NCBI RefSeq assembly: GCF_011386835.1
Contig: NC_088791.1
Coordinates: 14,012,998 to 14,076,997, forward strand
Length of the DNA: 64,000 nt
Source of the DNA: Chrysemys picta bellii
Taxonomy: Eukaryota; Chordata; Testudines; Emydidae
Direction: 5' to 3'
Part shown: positions 1 through 10,750 of the stretch, in pieces
How the letters are laid out: each line of letters begins with the position of its first letter
Position numbering within the stretch: position 1 is the first letter of the stretch
Made by a program: the position numbers and the translations under genes
Notes under the pieces: model-generated
Seen by the model: the letters and a program-made list of their open reading frames with translations, nothing else
Databases searched by the model: none
What the model was told of the DNA's origin: nothing

Positions 1-922
1 AGTGGTATCAGAATCTGTCCCTATACAAATATACTAAAGATTGCCATTGTAGGAAACAGTGATGCAAACCATTCCCTCCATTTCTTAGTTCAGTCCTGAC
101 TTGCACACTCCATTGAGGCCAATTTTAGGAAACGAGGATCTGCTTTGTATTGCCACCTCTAACTTTTTTTTTTTTTAAATTCGCGACATGATTCAAAATG
201 TTTCTTTGAAACAACTGAAGAGTGAACTTTAATTCATGTTTTTTAAACAAAGGTTATACGCAACTTACAGAAGCCTCACAAAAGAAAAAATATCAGCAAG
301 AATTGCACATTACATTTAGAGTGCTACTGACTTTCAAATTTCTCTACAGGTATTATTTCCCATGAATAGGAACAAAGAGCAAAAACAGTTAAAAAAGCAT
401 ATTCAAATGTGTGCATAAAAAGGCATGGTAAATGAATACTGTTTAGTTTGCTGACATAATTACTGGAATGTAATTTTTATGAGTCGTAGAAATCTTGGCA
501 TTTTCACTGAACCAGATAATTAGACTCTGAATAGAACAGGGTCAGAATAATTAATACATCAAAACTAGATGAACTTTTTCTAATTATTTTTATTTAATCT
601 CTATTATAATTATTGTTATACTCTGCTGAGCATGATTGCCTCGTGTTCATAGATTTGAATGCAGTCTTATAGTTGCATCCTGGGACTTTGTGGAATATTA
701 ACAAACCGTGGCTTGGAGAAATTAGAATGGTGTCGTTTCATGATGGAATTCTAAATTGGAATTTTTGTATTTTTTCTATATAGTTGCACAAATTTTGCTT
801 TGCTACTATTAAAAATATGAATTTTAAAATCAATACTTTTTTTTAACTTTCAAGTGAAACTTTTTCCAAAGTTCAAAGCAAACTCTTAGCATGTTTCTTC
901 CACATATATAGATAGATGGATG

Positions 923-925
<3 letters not shown>
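1..925. other. AT-rich unique sequence, no gene seen
   Basis: No open frame of note, no splice-flanked exon and no recognisable repeat. The only structure is scattered A/T runs. Confidence 0.5.
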
Positions 926-974
<49 letters not shown>

Positions 975-975
975 C
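926..975. repeat. Compound (CT)n-(TA)n microsatellite
   Basis: About 17 CT dinucleotides run directly into about 8 TA dinucleotides, followed by a short GA-rich tail. The minus-strand frame across it only encodes repeated Arg-Glu and Ile-Tyr and is not a gene. Confidence 0.95.
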
Positions 976-1011
976 ATACAGAGAGAGGGAGAGAAGGATT
1001 AGAAAAGAGAT

Positions 1012-1489
1012 GACTAAGGGAGGATATGATAGACATCTATAAAGTCATGAATGGTGTAGAGAAAGTGAAGAGTGTCACATAACACAAGAACTGGGGGGCA
1101 CCCAATGAAATCAAGAGGCTGCAGGTTTAAAACAAACATAAGAAAGTACTTCTTCACGCAATGCACAGTCAACCTGTGGAACTCATTGCCAGGGGATGTT
1201 GTGAAGGTCAAAAGTATAACTAGGTTTAAAAAAGAATTAGATAAGGTCATGGAGGCTAGGTCCTTCAATGGCTATTAACCAAGATAGTTAGGGACATAGC
1301 CCCATGCTCCGGGTGTCCCTAAACCTCTGACTGCCAGAATTTGGGACTGGACGACAGGGGATGGATCACTCAGTAACTGCCTGTTCTTTTAGTTCCCTCT
1401 GAAGCATCTGGCACTGGCCACTGTTGGAAGACAGGATACTGGGCTTACTGGGCTAGATGGACCATTGGTCTGACCCAGTATGTCCATTC

Positions 1490-1490
<1 letters not shown>
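1012..1490 (+). mobile_element. CR1 LINE 3' end (ORF2 tail plus 3' UTR)
   Basis: The plus strand encodes a degraded CR1 ORF2 C-terminus at about 1072-1278, including the family's typical N-I-R-K-x-F-F-T block and the W-N-x-L-P motif. It continues into the CR1 3' UTR with the recurring 'ggatactgggct...ctagatggacc' and 'tctgacccagtatg' blocks. It is 5'-truncated, as is usual for CR1, and ends at the TG microsatellite. Confidence 0.85.

Positions 1491-1550
<60 letters not shown>
1491..1550. repeat. (TG)30 microsatellite
   Basis: Sixty bases of uninterrupted TG lie directly at the 3' end of the CR1 fragment, probably expanded from its terminal short repeats. Confidence 0.97.
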
Positions 1551-1553
<3 letters not shown>

Positions 1554-2023
1554 AGGCTTTTGAAACATCAAAGTTAAGCCCAGGCTCCACTGTTTGAATT
1601 CAAACCATCACTTAGAAGCATGGAAAATAAGAAGTGCTTCTGTAGTAAACACTGATGTAATTGAAGGCATGTGAGAAAGTTTAGTCTGCATAATAATTTT
1701 TTTTCCCTTAGGGAATGATAAACATTAGACATACCGTAGCAAATGCCATCAGGGGGACTGATCCAGCAGCTATGATGTAGGCAAAACTTCCACTGTTGTC
1801 AGGACTCCAGGACTGGGCCCAGTCGTTGTTTTTCTTGTTAGGAACTGTATCTGTAATTCACTGTTCAGCATGTGCTATGTGTCCCACTCTATGTCTGATC
1901 CACAGTATATGAGTTTGCTACCCTGAACAACCGATGAGTTTTAACTCACATTGTTGTGGTTTAGAATCTTAGTGCTCTAAGTCATGCGTTCCATCATAGG
2001 GAATGGGTAAAATGATAGTTAAG
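1551..2023. other. Unique sequence, no gene seen
   Basis: No coding frame, RNA structure or repeat was recognised here. Confidence 0.4.
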
Positions 2024-2285
2024 GTGGGTGAAGTAATATCTTTTAATGGACCAAGCTCTGCTGGTGAAAGAGACAAGCTTTCAAGCTGCACAGGTCTTTT
2101 TCAGGTCTGAAAAAAGTACTCAGAGGGTCACAGCTAAATACAAGGTCCAGTCTTCATCCTCAAAGGAAACCTGCACAACACCTTCCAAAGACAATCCTTG
2201 GAGCTTAAATTCAGAACTCTGCTAAGCACAAAAAAACCACAGCCTCAATAGAGACACTCAATAGAGTTTTATGGCTAATTACAAT

Positions 2286-3255
2286 TGTAGGAGTCCATAG
2301 CCGTCTCTCCCTGTCAATCTCAGAGGGAGGCTACGCCGGCCCACTGTCTTGTTCCTAAGAAGGCAGTCTGGAAAAGCGGGAAAATAGCTGTCTCTGGTGC
2401 CCAACCCCTCTGAGTGGGGCTGGGCAGTAATCAGGCTCTAGGGCTCAAGCCCTCAGGCAAGGGGGAGCCCCAAACAGTCTAGGGCTCTGGCCCTCAGGCA
2501 GAGCAGAGCAGTCAATAGTCTGTGAGCCAGGACCTCATTCAGGGCAGTTCACCAAACAGTCCATGAGGCTCTGGCCTCAGGCAGAGCAGTAAGTAGCCAA
2601 GGAGCCCAGGTCCTCAAGCAAGCCAGAGCACCAAACAGTCTAGGGCTCCAGCCCTCAGGCAGGACAGAGCAGTGAATAGTCTAGGGGCCCAGGCCTTTAG
2701 GCAAGGTGGGGCACCAAGCAGTCCGAGGCTCCAGCCCTCAGACAGGGCAGAGCAGTACAGGGTCTAGCATCCTAGCTCTGGTGGATGGTAAACACAGGCC
2801 TCCTTGCACTCGGGCCCACACTACTCCACCAGATCCGCCACAACACGTTGACCTGTCTTCAAGTAGCAACGCAGACAGACTACAGTCAGCTGTTCCAGGG
2901 CTACTTCCTCCCCTCCCCTCGGGGTGTACCTGGATCCAGGGGTCATCCTCCATCTCCCCCAGATACACTGCCAATAGTAATCCCAGCAGCTCCTCCGTGT
3001 CTGGAGTGGCGGGAGGTTCTGGAAGCTCAGGCAAGTCCTCGGGGCAGCGGCGGTCCTCCTCGGCATCCCGCTCCGGCAGCAGGGGAGAAGCATCTGTCTC
3101 CCTCAGCAGCTCAAGCCCACTTTTTATACTTCCTGTTCCTGACCTGCCCCTCTGCTTCCGACAGGGCAGGTGACGACTTCCTGGTTCTGCCCACCAGGGA
3201 TGTGTGGCCATTCCTCCCTGTCAATTTCCAAGGGATGTCATGCCTCCTTGCTACA
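2286..3255. mobile_element. Solo LTR (970 bp) inside a PLE fragment
   Basis: The element begins TGTAG and ends CTACA, a perfect 5-bp inverted terminal repeat with TG...CA ends. It is flanked by the 4-bp direct repeat CAAT (2282-2285 and 3256-3259). Sequence on either side joins into one PLE fragment. No internal retroviral or Gypsy coding region is present, so it is a recombined solo LTR. The GC-rich segment at 2700-3210 opens several overlapping frames that I regard as non-coding. The family (Gypsy or ERV) cannot be told from this. Confidence 0.7.
2424..2765. repeat. About 80-bp tandem repeat, roughly 4 copies, inside the LTR
   Basis: The phrase 'ccaaacagtct(c)...ggctc(t/c)' recurs near 2471, 2551, 2631 and 2712, a spacing of 80-81 bp. 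Each unit contains two related halves of about 40 bp carrying 'ccctcaggcagagcag'. Copies are diverged, so the array is not very recent. Confidence 0.85.
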
Positions 3256-3399
3256 CAATGGTTTGTAACTTACTAACTCTCCTTTGTCCTATGACTGCAG
3301 AGGCGTTAACTGCCCTCTTTACTTTAACTGGTCTCCTGCAACATGTGTTAGCCCCTTATGCTTAACAATCTGTCCCACCTTGTATTTAGCTGTGATTAA

Positions 3400-3765
3400 A
3401 ATGTCATAGATTGTCACCAGCTCGTGAGAACATCTAACCGCACTTTCAGTACACCCTCTGTGACCATGCTGGTAGATCTCAAAGACCTATAATCTGAGTA
3501 TTGGGAGCGTGCTCGAGGGTCATGAGAAGGCACCTTCTGTCTCCTGGAAATGGCAAAAGGGCAATGAACCTCAAGCTGAGTTACAAGATTATATCAAACT
3601 TCAGATTCCTTAGACTGGGTGAATATGGACCTGTAGAGAGTACTGCTAGCCTAGAGAGCTCCAAGGCAAATGAGTCCTGACAGGCCCAGGAATACCTCAT
3701 CACCATAAAGGCTAATTTGAGGTCACATACAGCCATCATATTAATCAAGTAGGTGATTTCTATTC
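3400..3765. other. Unclassified stretch
   Basis: No gene or clear repeat boundary seen. Confidence 0.35.
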
Positions 3766-3771
3766 AGGAAA

Positions 3772-3990
3772 AGGTGGGAAGGGTGGCCCAGTGGAGAGGG
3801 ATACCTGGGTTCAGTTCCTGACTGAGCTTGTATGAGCTTGACCAAGTCATTGTACCCCATTCTGTGCCTCTGTTCCCCATCTGTAAAAGATGGGTAGTAC
3901 TTCCATACCTCACAGAGGTGTTGTGTGGCTAAAATCCATTAATGATTGTTAGGTGCTCAGATACTGTGGTGATGAGGGCCAAAAGAGTAC
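3772..3990 (+). mobile_element. MIR-like tRNA-derived SINE
   Basis: Near full length. A tRNA-like head is followed by the core 'gaccaagtcattgtacccc', then 'tctgtaaaagatggg' and a tail of the 'tcacagaggtgttgtgtggc' type. This order is typical of amniote MIR-like SINEs. Confidence 0.8.
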
Positions 3991-4879
3991 CTAAATGAAG
4001 TGAATAGTATAGTTCCATGGACATTCCCCCATGTGAGTTGTCCCACTGAACCCAAATAGCTCACCAACCCCTTACCTTCCTCCTGCTCTGGGGATCAATT
4101 AAAAAGGCTGCCAAGCCAGTTTGTTCACAAGCCTCAAGGGTCATTCCTTCCCCCTGGCTGGAAATAATTTTTCAGTCATGAGGGAGATGTTTCCCACATT
4201 GTTGCAAACACTGTCCATTGCTAACATGGCTACATTTTCAGCATTTTTGGGTGGGCTAAAAAAAGACACCTTTAAACTTGCGCAATCCATGCTTACTGCA
4301 ATCCATTCTCCTTACAGCCTGCTTTCAAAATTATAGTACTTTGCCCTAGGTCGGCTAATTTATGAGCAATCACCACTGAAAGGTCAAACATCCTGGGTAT
4401 GGGAGAAGTGAGGGAGGACACTGAGGGGAAGTGTTTAAGAAAAAATAGAATAGCGCAAGAAAAATAGAAACTTCCAGGCACTTAGAAATAACAGAGGTTG
4501 TTTCAATGGTGTAGCGGAGTAGGGTCTATTTCTCTGATTATAGCTCACTCACCTTCCCCCCACCCCCACTATCCCCGTTTCCACTTCCCGTCCTCTGGTT
4601 CCTTATTTCTTCCCTCGTTCTATTCCCTGTTCTCCTCTTCCCTTGACTCTTGATCACCTCGGCTCACTTGGGATGTTGCCACATAATCAGCTGGTATTAA
4701 CTGATGACTTCAATGGCTTGCCTAGCTGCCATTGCCTTCATTAGCTAGAGATTCAGCCTGTTATTTCTAAATAAAGAGCATAGCACCCTGCAAATCTTTA
4801 TGAATAACTTTACTCACATGGGGACAGATTGCAGTATTCTTATTCACACAAGTACTGCTACGATGTGAATACTTATTTA
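3991..4879. other. No gene or clear repeat
   Basis: Mixed composition. The frames of 60-70 codons at 4121-4481 on both strands lack any recognisable motif. Confidence 0.4.
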
Positions 4880-5115
4880 CCTATTTCAGGTACTTATCAC
4901 CATAGTATCTGAACAACTCACAATGTTCAGTTTATTTAATCTCACAGCACCCCTGTGACACAGGGAGGTGCCATTATCCCATCTGTAAAATGAACTGAGA
5001 CTAAATGATTTGCCCAGATCACAAAGGAAGTCTATACACAAGTTGGGAACTGAATTTGGATTTCTAGAGCCACGGAATAGTGCCCTAACGTCTATACCAT
5101 CGTTGTTCCATTGTG
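4880..5115 (-). mobile_element. MIR-like SINE, reverse orientation
   Basis: Reverse-complement MIR order: 'ccattatcccatctgtaaaa', then 'gatttgcccagatcacaaag', then a tRNA-like end that would carry the B box on the minus strand. Moderately diverged. Confidence 0.75.
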
Positions 5116-6700
5116 TTAGAAGAAACTATTTAATGTCAGTAAGGGCCGTGATTAGCCCCTGAGCTGAGGCGAAGGGGAGCAATTCTAGCTCTTAATGGTC
5201 AGTGGAGAATTCCCAGTATGAAGAGGAACATTCGGCTGGCATAAATACAGCAGAGGTAGGTCCTGCACTTGCCACCTCCAACACCAGCCTGGCAGATGGG
5301 GCTGAAGAGGGCATGGCCGCCTCCAGAAAATAAGTTAGAGCAACCCTTAGGCTGCTCTGACACTGAGGACAGAGGCAGCACAAGAACCGTGAGCCAGAAT
5401 CAATTCCCTGACCTCCCCACCCTGCCCTGAGCAGAGCTTAGACACAGGAGACAATTAAGCCCTATGGGTTTATGTCTTCAGAACCAAGGGCCCTATTCTG
5501 TTCCCTTTGGAGACAATGGCAAAGCTTCCAATGACTTCAGAGGAAGAAGGATTGGACTCTTGTTGCTTTGAAGAGCAATGTGGCTGCAGCACTGAAACAA
5601 AGTTTTTAGTGACAAATGCAGCCATTGCCATCCAGTGGCACCATGGACTACTGCATGTACATACAAAACCCACTGACTGCACTATTTCTCACAAGGTGAC
5701 ACTCACCCCAGTGCAATGATCCAGCATAAGGCTTAAGTGTCACTTAAGCCCGATTTTAAGGGCTGATGAGAGATCAAGTAGTACAGAGACCTTATGCTGG
5801 ACATTTGCATGGGGTGAATACTAGATTATGACTTTTTTTTTCCAAGGCAAAACTAAATATGAAGATCAAACTTGTCTCCTGCGCTCTCCCATTTGTCTTA
5901 AGAGCTACTTCATTAGGGGATGACAGCAAGGGTCTTTTTCTTTTATGCCGTGATTGCAATATATGTAAGAAATCCTATCAGTATCATTAGGTAATTAAAA
6001 GAACTAGGAGCATAAAGTGAGTACATATACCTGACCTGCACTTTTCTTTATCAATGAGAAGACAGCTTGATAATTCCAGGGATAGGTTTAAACAATCTCC
6101 TAATAATTAATCTTCAAACAAGACCTCCGTCCTCCCTTACACCCTAGCACATTTCAGCCACTGAGTAAGTACTAATCAGAGTAATCGGAGTTGACTTGCC
6201 CTGATATTCAGCAAATATCCATTCAAAACAGGGACCATTTAAAGAGATGGCAAAAGCCAATCATCACTAATTTGGGGAGCAGAAAAGTTCTACTTAAATT
6301 TAAGCAGAGAACCATATTTCACGTTTGACAACTAAGAATTATGAATAAGCCAAGCAGATATTGGATACACTAACGAACTATCCCATATTGTAAGTGATCC
6401 AAGACAAATGGATGAGCTGGAGGTTATGAAGTGGAGAAACCATTCCGCCATTAAAAGCGGGATTCCCCTCTTGCTTCCACCACTCTAAATCATGATGAGC
6501 TCCAGAGAAGTTACACTAATGTAAAGCTGATGTGAGTGAGAAAGGAGTCAGTCCCTAAAGCTCTCCGATCTCTTTGTAGCTTGATACTCAATCTCTACTT
6601 TGCAAAGCCGTGTACAATGGCTTAGTTAATGCAATTCCCATTAATGTCTATGCCGGATTTGGCCCTGGGCACTAGATCATGAAAAGTCAGGGATATGGTT
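5116..6700. other. No gene; scattered MITE remnants
   Basis: A weak palindromic remnant at about 5483-5560 ('ccaagggccctattctgttc' with 'caatggcaaagc') looks like a short MITE. The rest is unique AT-rich sequence. Confidence 0.4.
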
Positions 6701-6815
6701 CCAAATTCTCAGCTGGTAGCTGCACCAATTAACATCTCTCCATTGACTTCAGTGGTTTAGCTGTGTTGACTTCAATGGAGCTATGATGACTTATACCAAC
6801 CAAGGATCTGGCCCT
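6700..6815. mobile_element. Palindromic MITE of the 'ctccattgacttcagtgg' type
   Basis: Near-inverted halves around 'ctccattgacttcagtgg' and 'gacttcaatggagc', with outer 'agctggtagct' and 'aaggatctggccc' pairing. The same foldback recurs across the window at 14578, 19287, 23075, 32325, 34228 and 41850. Confidence 0.6.
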
Positions 6816-7159
6816 CCATATTTACTCAGTATGGATAATATTATTTCACTTTTTATAAATGACTATGGCCATTCATAACCTTGTCTTTACTGCAATACAT
6901 TGAGGAAATGCATATCTGGCAAAATATCATCTCACACTTGTTGAACAGTGTATTAGAATGCGTGGGATAAATTCTCTGTTATGTTCCGTTCCTTTTGTGC
7001 CACTAAAGCAGACCGAAGGGTGTATTTTCAGGCCATAACTGGCTCAGAAATAGGTCCCCTGGCAGTGTGGAAGTAGCATGCCTCCAGCAGATATAGTTCT
7101 GCAGGCTAGCGCAGGGGGATACTGGATACTGTACCAGATCTTCAGCTGCTCTAAAAGTG

Positions 7160-7390
7160 GGAGGATGGTCAAGTGGTTAGACTGCTAGCTTGGTACCTAG
7201 TTCCATTCCCAGAATTCCATTCCCAATTCTGCTATCGCCTTTCTGTGTGTCCTCAGGCAAGTCACTTAGTCTCTCTGTGCCGCAGTTCTCCATCTGTAAG
7301 ATAGGGATCATACTTCTTCATGGGATGCTGTGAGGGATAAGTACATTAAGGATTGAGGCCCTCGAAGAATACAACAAATGGGGATGATAT
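7160..7390 (+). mobile_element. MIR-like SINE
   Basis: Head 'gtcaagtggttagactgcta' (A-box-like), middle 'caggcaagtcacttagtctc', then 'ccatctgtaagataggg'. Full order preserved with indels. Confidence 0.8.
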
Positions 7391-8600
7391 AAGTACCTAA
7401 CATAGCTAGATAAGCATTGACTTCAAGAGGACCACCTGTGTGATAATATACGGTAAGCAGGCCCTGTTCTAGTGAAATCAGTGGGACTATGTTGTTTTAT
7501 ATGAGATGAGTTTTTCACGTTATTCTCTTCTTAGCCTCCTGGAACACTTTGGTATATGACATCAGAAGAAAAATCCTAATTAATGTGGTTTTGAACCATA
7601 GTTTTACAAGGTAAAACTCTCTGCAGATACCGGAGTGAGCATGCAACTGTTTTACATACACCTTCCTTCTGTGAAAAGACAAGCTGAGTTCAACATTTGT
7701 AAAATATAATTTGACAGGCTAGACTTATCTGTCTATTGAACATGACTTCTTATTGATCATGTCATTGGGTCATTCAGATGTTAATCACTACTGCAAGTTG
7801 CTCAGATAATATGGTGATGACAGTGGTATACGAATCTATATACAATAGAATACAATAGAATATACATTTATTTTGGATATTGCTAGATAGATATAGCTGG
7901 TTGATCCAGCCTTCATTTTAATAGTATCATCCCAGTGCTAGTTGAAGTTTATTTCAACAAGCTAGTTTGAATAAACCTCTGGGATATTTTTCCTTTATGA
8001 ATAATAATTTTGGCTTTCAAAAGAAAATAGGGTACTCCATACACCAGAACTGTGTTGGTGAAACCTAAATGAATACAATTCAAACAGTAGTAGCTCCATG
8101 CCAGTATTGCCAACCTCCTCAATTTCATTACGAATCTCTTGCTATTTGGTGAGTTTCTTTAAATCTCTACCTCCTGGAGGCTTGTGATTAGGTGAGAAAA
8201 ATCTGTTTCTAGTCCTTGCGGCTATGGCAGAAAGCTTGATATTGTGACAAGAGTGTGCCCTAGAGACGCAAAAAACAGAAGGCAAATAAAAAGAACTAAA
8301 ATATGTATTATATTTTAAAATCTCATGATTTTTTTAGGCCCTGGCTCATGATTTTTGAACACTTGTGGTCATTAGTACTGCCACTACAATTAAAAGACAT
8401 GGATGGATGCAGAGAAAATGATTCTGTGAATATTCATGGGAGTTAACAAATGCATTTTTGTCTGGGCTGTGTTCCCCAAGTTCAAACATATTCTGATTCA
8501 AATCAGATAGAGGGGCAAGCAAGCAAGTCTTTGCCCATAAATGAATTGTGCTTGCAAATGTATAGGTGCAAATTTGAGCCTAAGCATATATATGGGTTAT
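7391..8600. other. Unique AT-rich sequence
   Basis: No gene seen. A short tandem 'atacaatagaatacaatagaa' occurs at about 7848. Confidence 0.4.
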
Positions 8601-8604
8601 TGAT

Positions 8605-8890
8605 GGGAGGCATGGTGTTGGGACTAAGGTGCTGGGCAGGGATTCAGATCTGGTTTCTATTCCTGTCTCTGCCACAGACTTCCTGCATTATAGGAGAAGT
8701 CACCTGATTTCTCTGTGCCTCCATTCCCTCATCTGCAAAATGGGAATAATACTTCCATCTATATCATAGGCATTTATAGAGTGCCAGTTGGAGTACGTCT
8801 ACCTCACAGAAGTGTAGTGATGCTTACTTCACTAACATTTATAAAGCACTTCCAGATCCTTGGGTAGAAGTGGTTAAATATTAAGGGCTG
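8605..8890 (+). mobile_element. MIR-like SINE
   Basis: Contains 'tctctgccacagacttcctg', 'aggagaagtcacctgatttc', 'catctgcaaaatgggaataa' and a trailing 'ataaagcacttccagatcc'. The tail carries a small internal insertion. Confidence 0.75.
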
Positions 8891-8961
8891 AACATTGAAG
8901 TATCACTTACTTATTTTTTCCCTCAGTCCCCACCCAGGAAGATAATGGTGACCTGAAGTAC

Positions 8962-9050
8962 AAGGATCTCCATCAGCTCTACTACTCTACATTGACATTT
9001 TCCTCTACTACTCTACACTGGCATGTCAACTCTACATTGACATTTTGACA
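8962..9050. repeat. Imperfect local tandem repeat
   Basis: The phrases 'ctctactactctaca' and 'actctacattgacatttt' recur two to three times over about 90 bp, an imperfect minisatellite of two to three units. Confidence 0.75.
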
Positions 9051-9254
9051 TATAAGCCTATAGCACGTTATAATAGAAGTTATGATTGCCAGCTCCAAGA
9101 ACACCCACGACACATCATTGACTCCATATGTACCTGTCTACTGCTAACCAGTGATGGTGATACTTCCTGCATCTTTGCCCTCTCCTTAGGTATAAAATAT
9201 CAGACTAAAACGACCGTCATGCCTGCATGATCATAGCTGGCTTGGTGATCACCT

Positions 9255-9395
9255 AGGGCCTAAGTCAGCAGAAGACTTAAGTACATGCTTAATTTTAGGC
9301 ACATGCTTAAGTCTATTGAAATAAAGGAGGCTTTGCTGAACAGGGATGAACTTAAGGCATATGCTTAAGTACTTTGCTGAATCAGGAGTCCTAAA
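9255..9395. mobile_element. Palindromic MITE ('atgcttaagt' type)
   Basis: Repeated inverted and direct 'gcttaagt' and 'acttaagt' blocks centred on 'aataaaggaggctttgctga'. It resembles the turtle foldback family also seen at 35292-35388. Confidence 0.5.
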
Positions 9396-9425
9396 CTCTT
9401 CATAGTTATGGTGCTGCAACCTTCA

Positions 9426-9545
9426 GGATCATAGATTTTATGGCCAGAAGGGATCATTAGCTCACCTACTCTGGTCTCCTGAATATCACAGTTGAGAGCA
9501 TTTCATCTAATTACTCCTGTATTGAATGCAATAACTTCTGTATGA
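9426..9545 (-). mobile_element. CR1 3' end fragment, reverse orientation
   Basis: 'atcatagattttatggccag' followed by 'aagggatcattag' is the reverse complement of the terminal CR1 UTR. It faces the plus-strand CR1 end that begins just downstream. Confidence 0.65.
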
Positions 9546-9547
9546 TG

Positions 9548-9764
9548 AAGAGGTGCCTTTCAGGGGACAAACTACCATCCCAAGCCTCTGTTTTCCAGAA
9601 TCTGGGAATGGGAAATAGGGGATGGATCACTAGAGGATTACCTATTCTGTTCATTCTGAAGCATCTGGCATTGGCCAGTTTTGGAAGACAGGATACTGGG
9701 CTAGATGGACCTTTGGTCTGACCCAGTATGGCCGTTCTCATGTTCTTATGTTCTTATCCACCCC
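9548..9764 (+). mobile_element. CR1 3' UTR fragment
   Basis: 'ctgggaatgggaaatagggg', 'gaagcatctggcattggcca', 'tgggctagatggacctttgg' and the terminal repeat 'atgttcttatgttcttat' mark the 3' end of a CR1. No ORF2 is left. Confidence 0.88.
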
Positions 9765-10750
9765 CAAGGACAAGTATGGTAGCCTCAGGCATGAGTCCTT
9801 TAACAACTTTGGGGGGGAACAAAGCTCTTGGCAAAATCCAACTCATTTGTCATCATACCTCCTACACTTGTCCTTTAATGGCCCTGCTGACTCATTCTCA
9901 AGTTATCTGCCTCTTTTATGTATTATCTTAATTTCCTTTATTTTCATTCCCTCTACTATTTCCGCCTTCCTTTAATCAATTTTCATGACTTCTTTCCATT
10001 TTGTCAACTGGCATTTTCTTCACACCCCCACTCCCCCTCCCCGATCTGTTATATTCCCAGTCCGGCACTTTATTTTTCTTATGAAATCTGGGAACCAAAG
10101 GAAAGGAAGGGAGGTTGCATCAATGTGTGGGCTGCACATGGAACAAAAATTGATATCTTATGTGGAAAAGCAAAGTCACTGGAGCAATTGTTTTACCTTC
10201 AGGAACAACGTAAGTAGTTACTGTCACTGCTTATGTTTATAGTACAACACTGAAGGGTTAATGATGTTCTAATAGTAATTAAAATAACACATCATAATTA
10301 TATAATACATTTCCGCCTGATGGCTCCCAAAGCACTTTGCAAAGTACAAGTTACTTAACCTCTCCCTGAAACGATGCTACCTCTGGGGTGGCACACCATA
10401 CCTGTCCAACACAGCACAGCAACAGCATACAATACCTTGATGCAGGAAGTGAAAAATATCGGCTGAGAATTTCAGAACCACCCGGGAGTTAGATGAGCAA
10501 CTCCCACTGAAATCAAATCTAAATCGCCTAGTTGGCTTTGGAAATCTCAGCCATTGCGTTCTGCAGGAATTCAGGTATGCAGTATGTACTTACTCAAATT
10601 GGAATTTGGCTGGGACATTAGGGCTAGTACAACATCATCAGTGGAAAATGATCGCTTTATCATAAAGTGATCGCTTTATCCATCCAATTGTCCTGTTATA
10701 AATACAGTTTGATGCCTACATATTCCTCCTTTCTATTCATTCCACTTCTA
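9765..10750. other. No gene; low-complexity pyrimidine-rich tract near 9900-10060
   Basis: Overlapping frames of 75-99 codons at 9748-10242 have low-complexity composition and no domain. A short direct duplication of 'gatcgctttatc' lies at about 10650-10680. Confidence 0.4.

Larger units (their letters stand above)
2024..3395. mobile_element. Penelope-like element terminal fragment, split by an LTR
   Basis: The left part (2024-2285) carries the tail unit with 'aaggtgggtgaagtaatatc' and a degenerate hammerhead-like segment read on the minus strand, then a PLE 3' region. The right part resumes at 3256 and ends near 3395 with 'accttgtatttagctgtg'. That phrase is the inverted complement of a segment near 2132-2149, so the fragment has inverted terminal copies of its tail. 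The interruption is the solo LTR at 2286-3255. Assignment to PLE rests on similarity to the tail units elsewhere in the window and on memory of turtle repeats. Confidence 0.6.

Noticed and set aside
1389..1571. 60-codon minus-strand frame with a His-Thr repeat
   Set aside because: Product of the TG microsatellite and CR1 tail.
2706..3276. Overlapping 155-163-codon frames on both strands
   Set aside because: Inside the solo LTR and overlapping its tandem array. Low-complexity Ser/Pro composition, no domain, and competing frames on both strands, as expected of GC-rich DNA.
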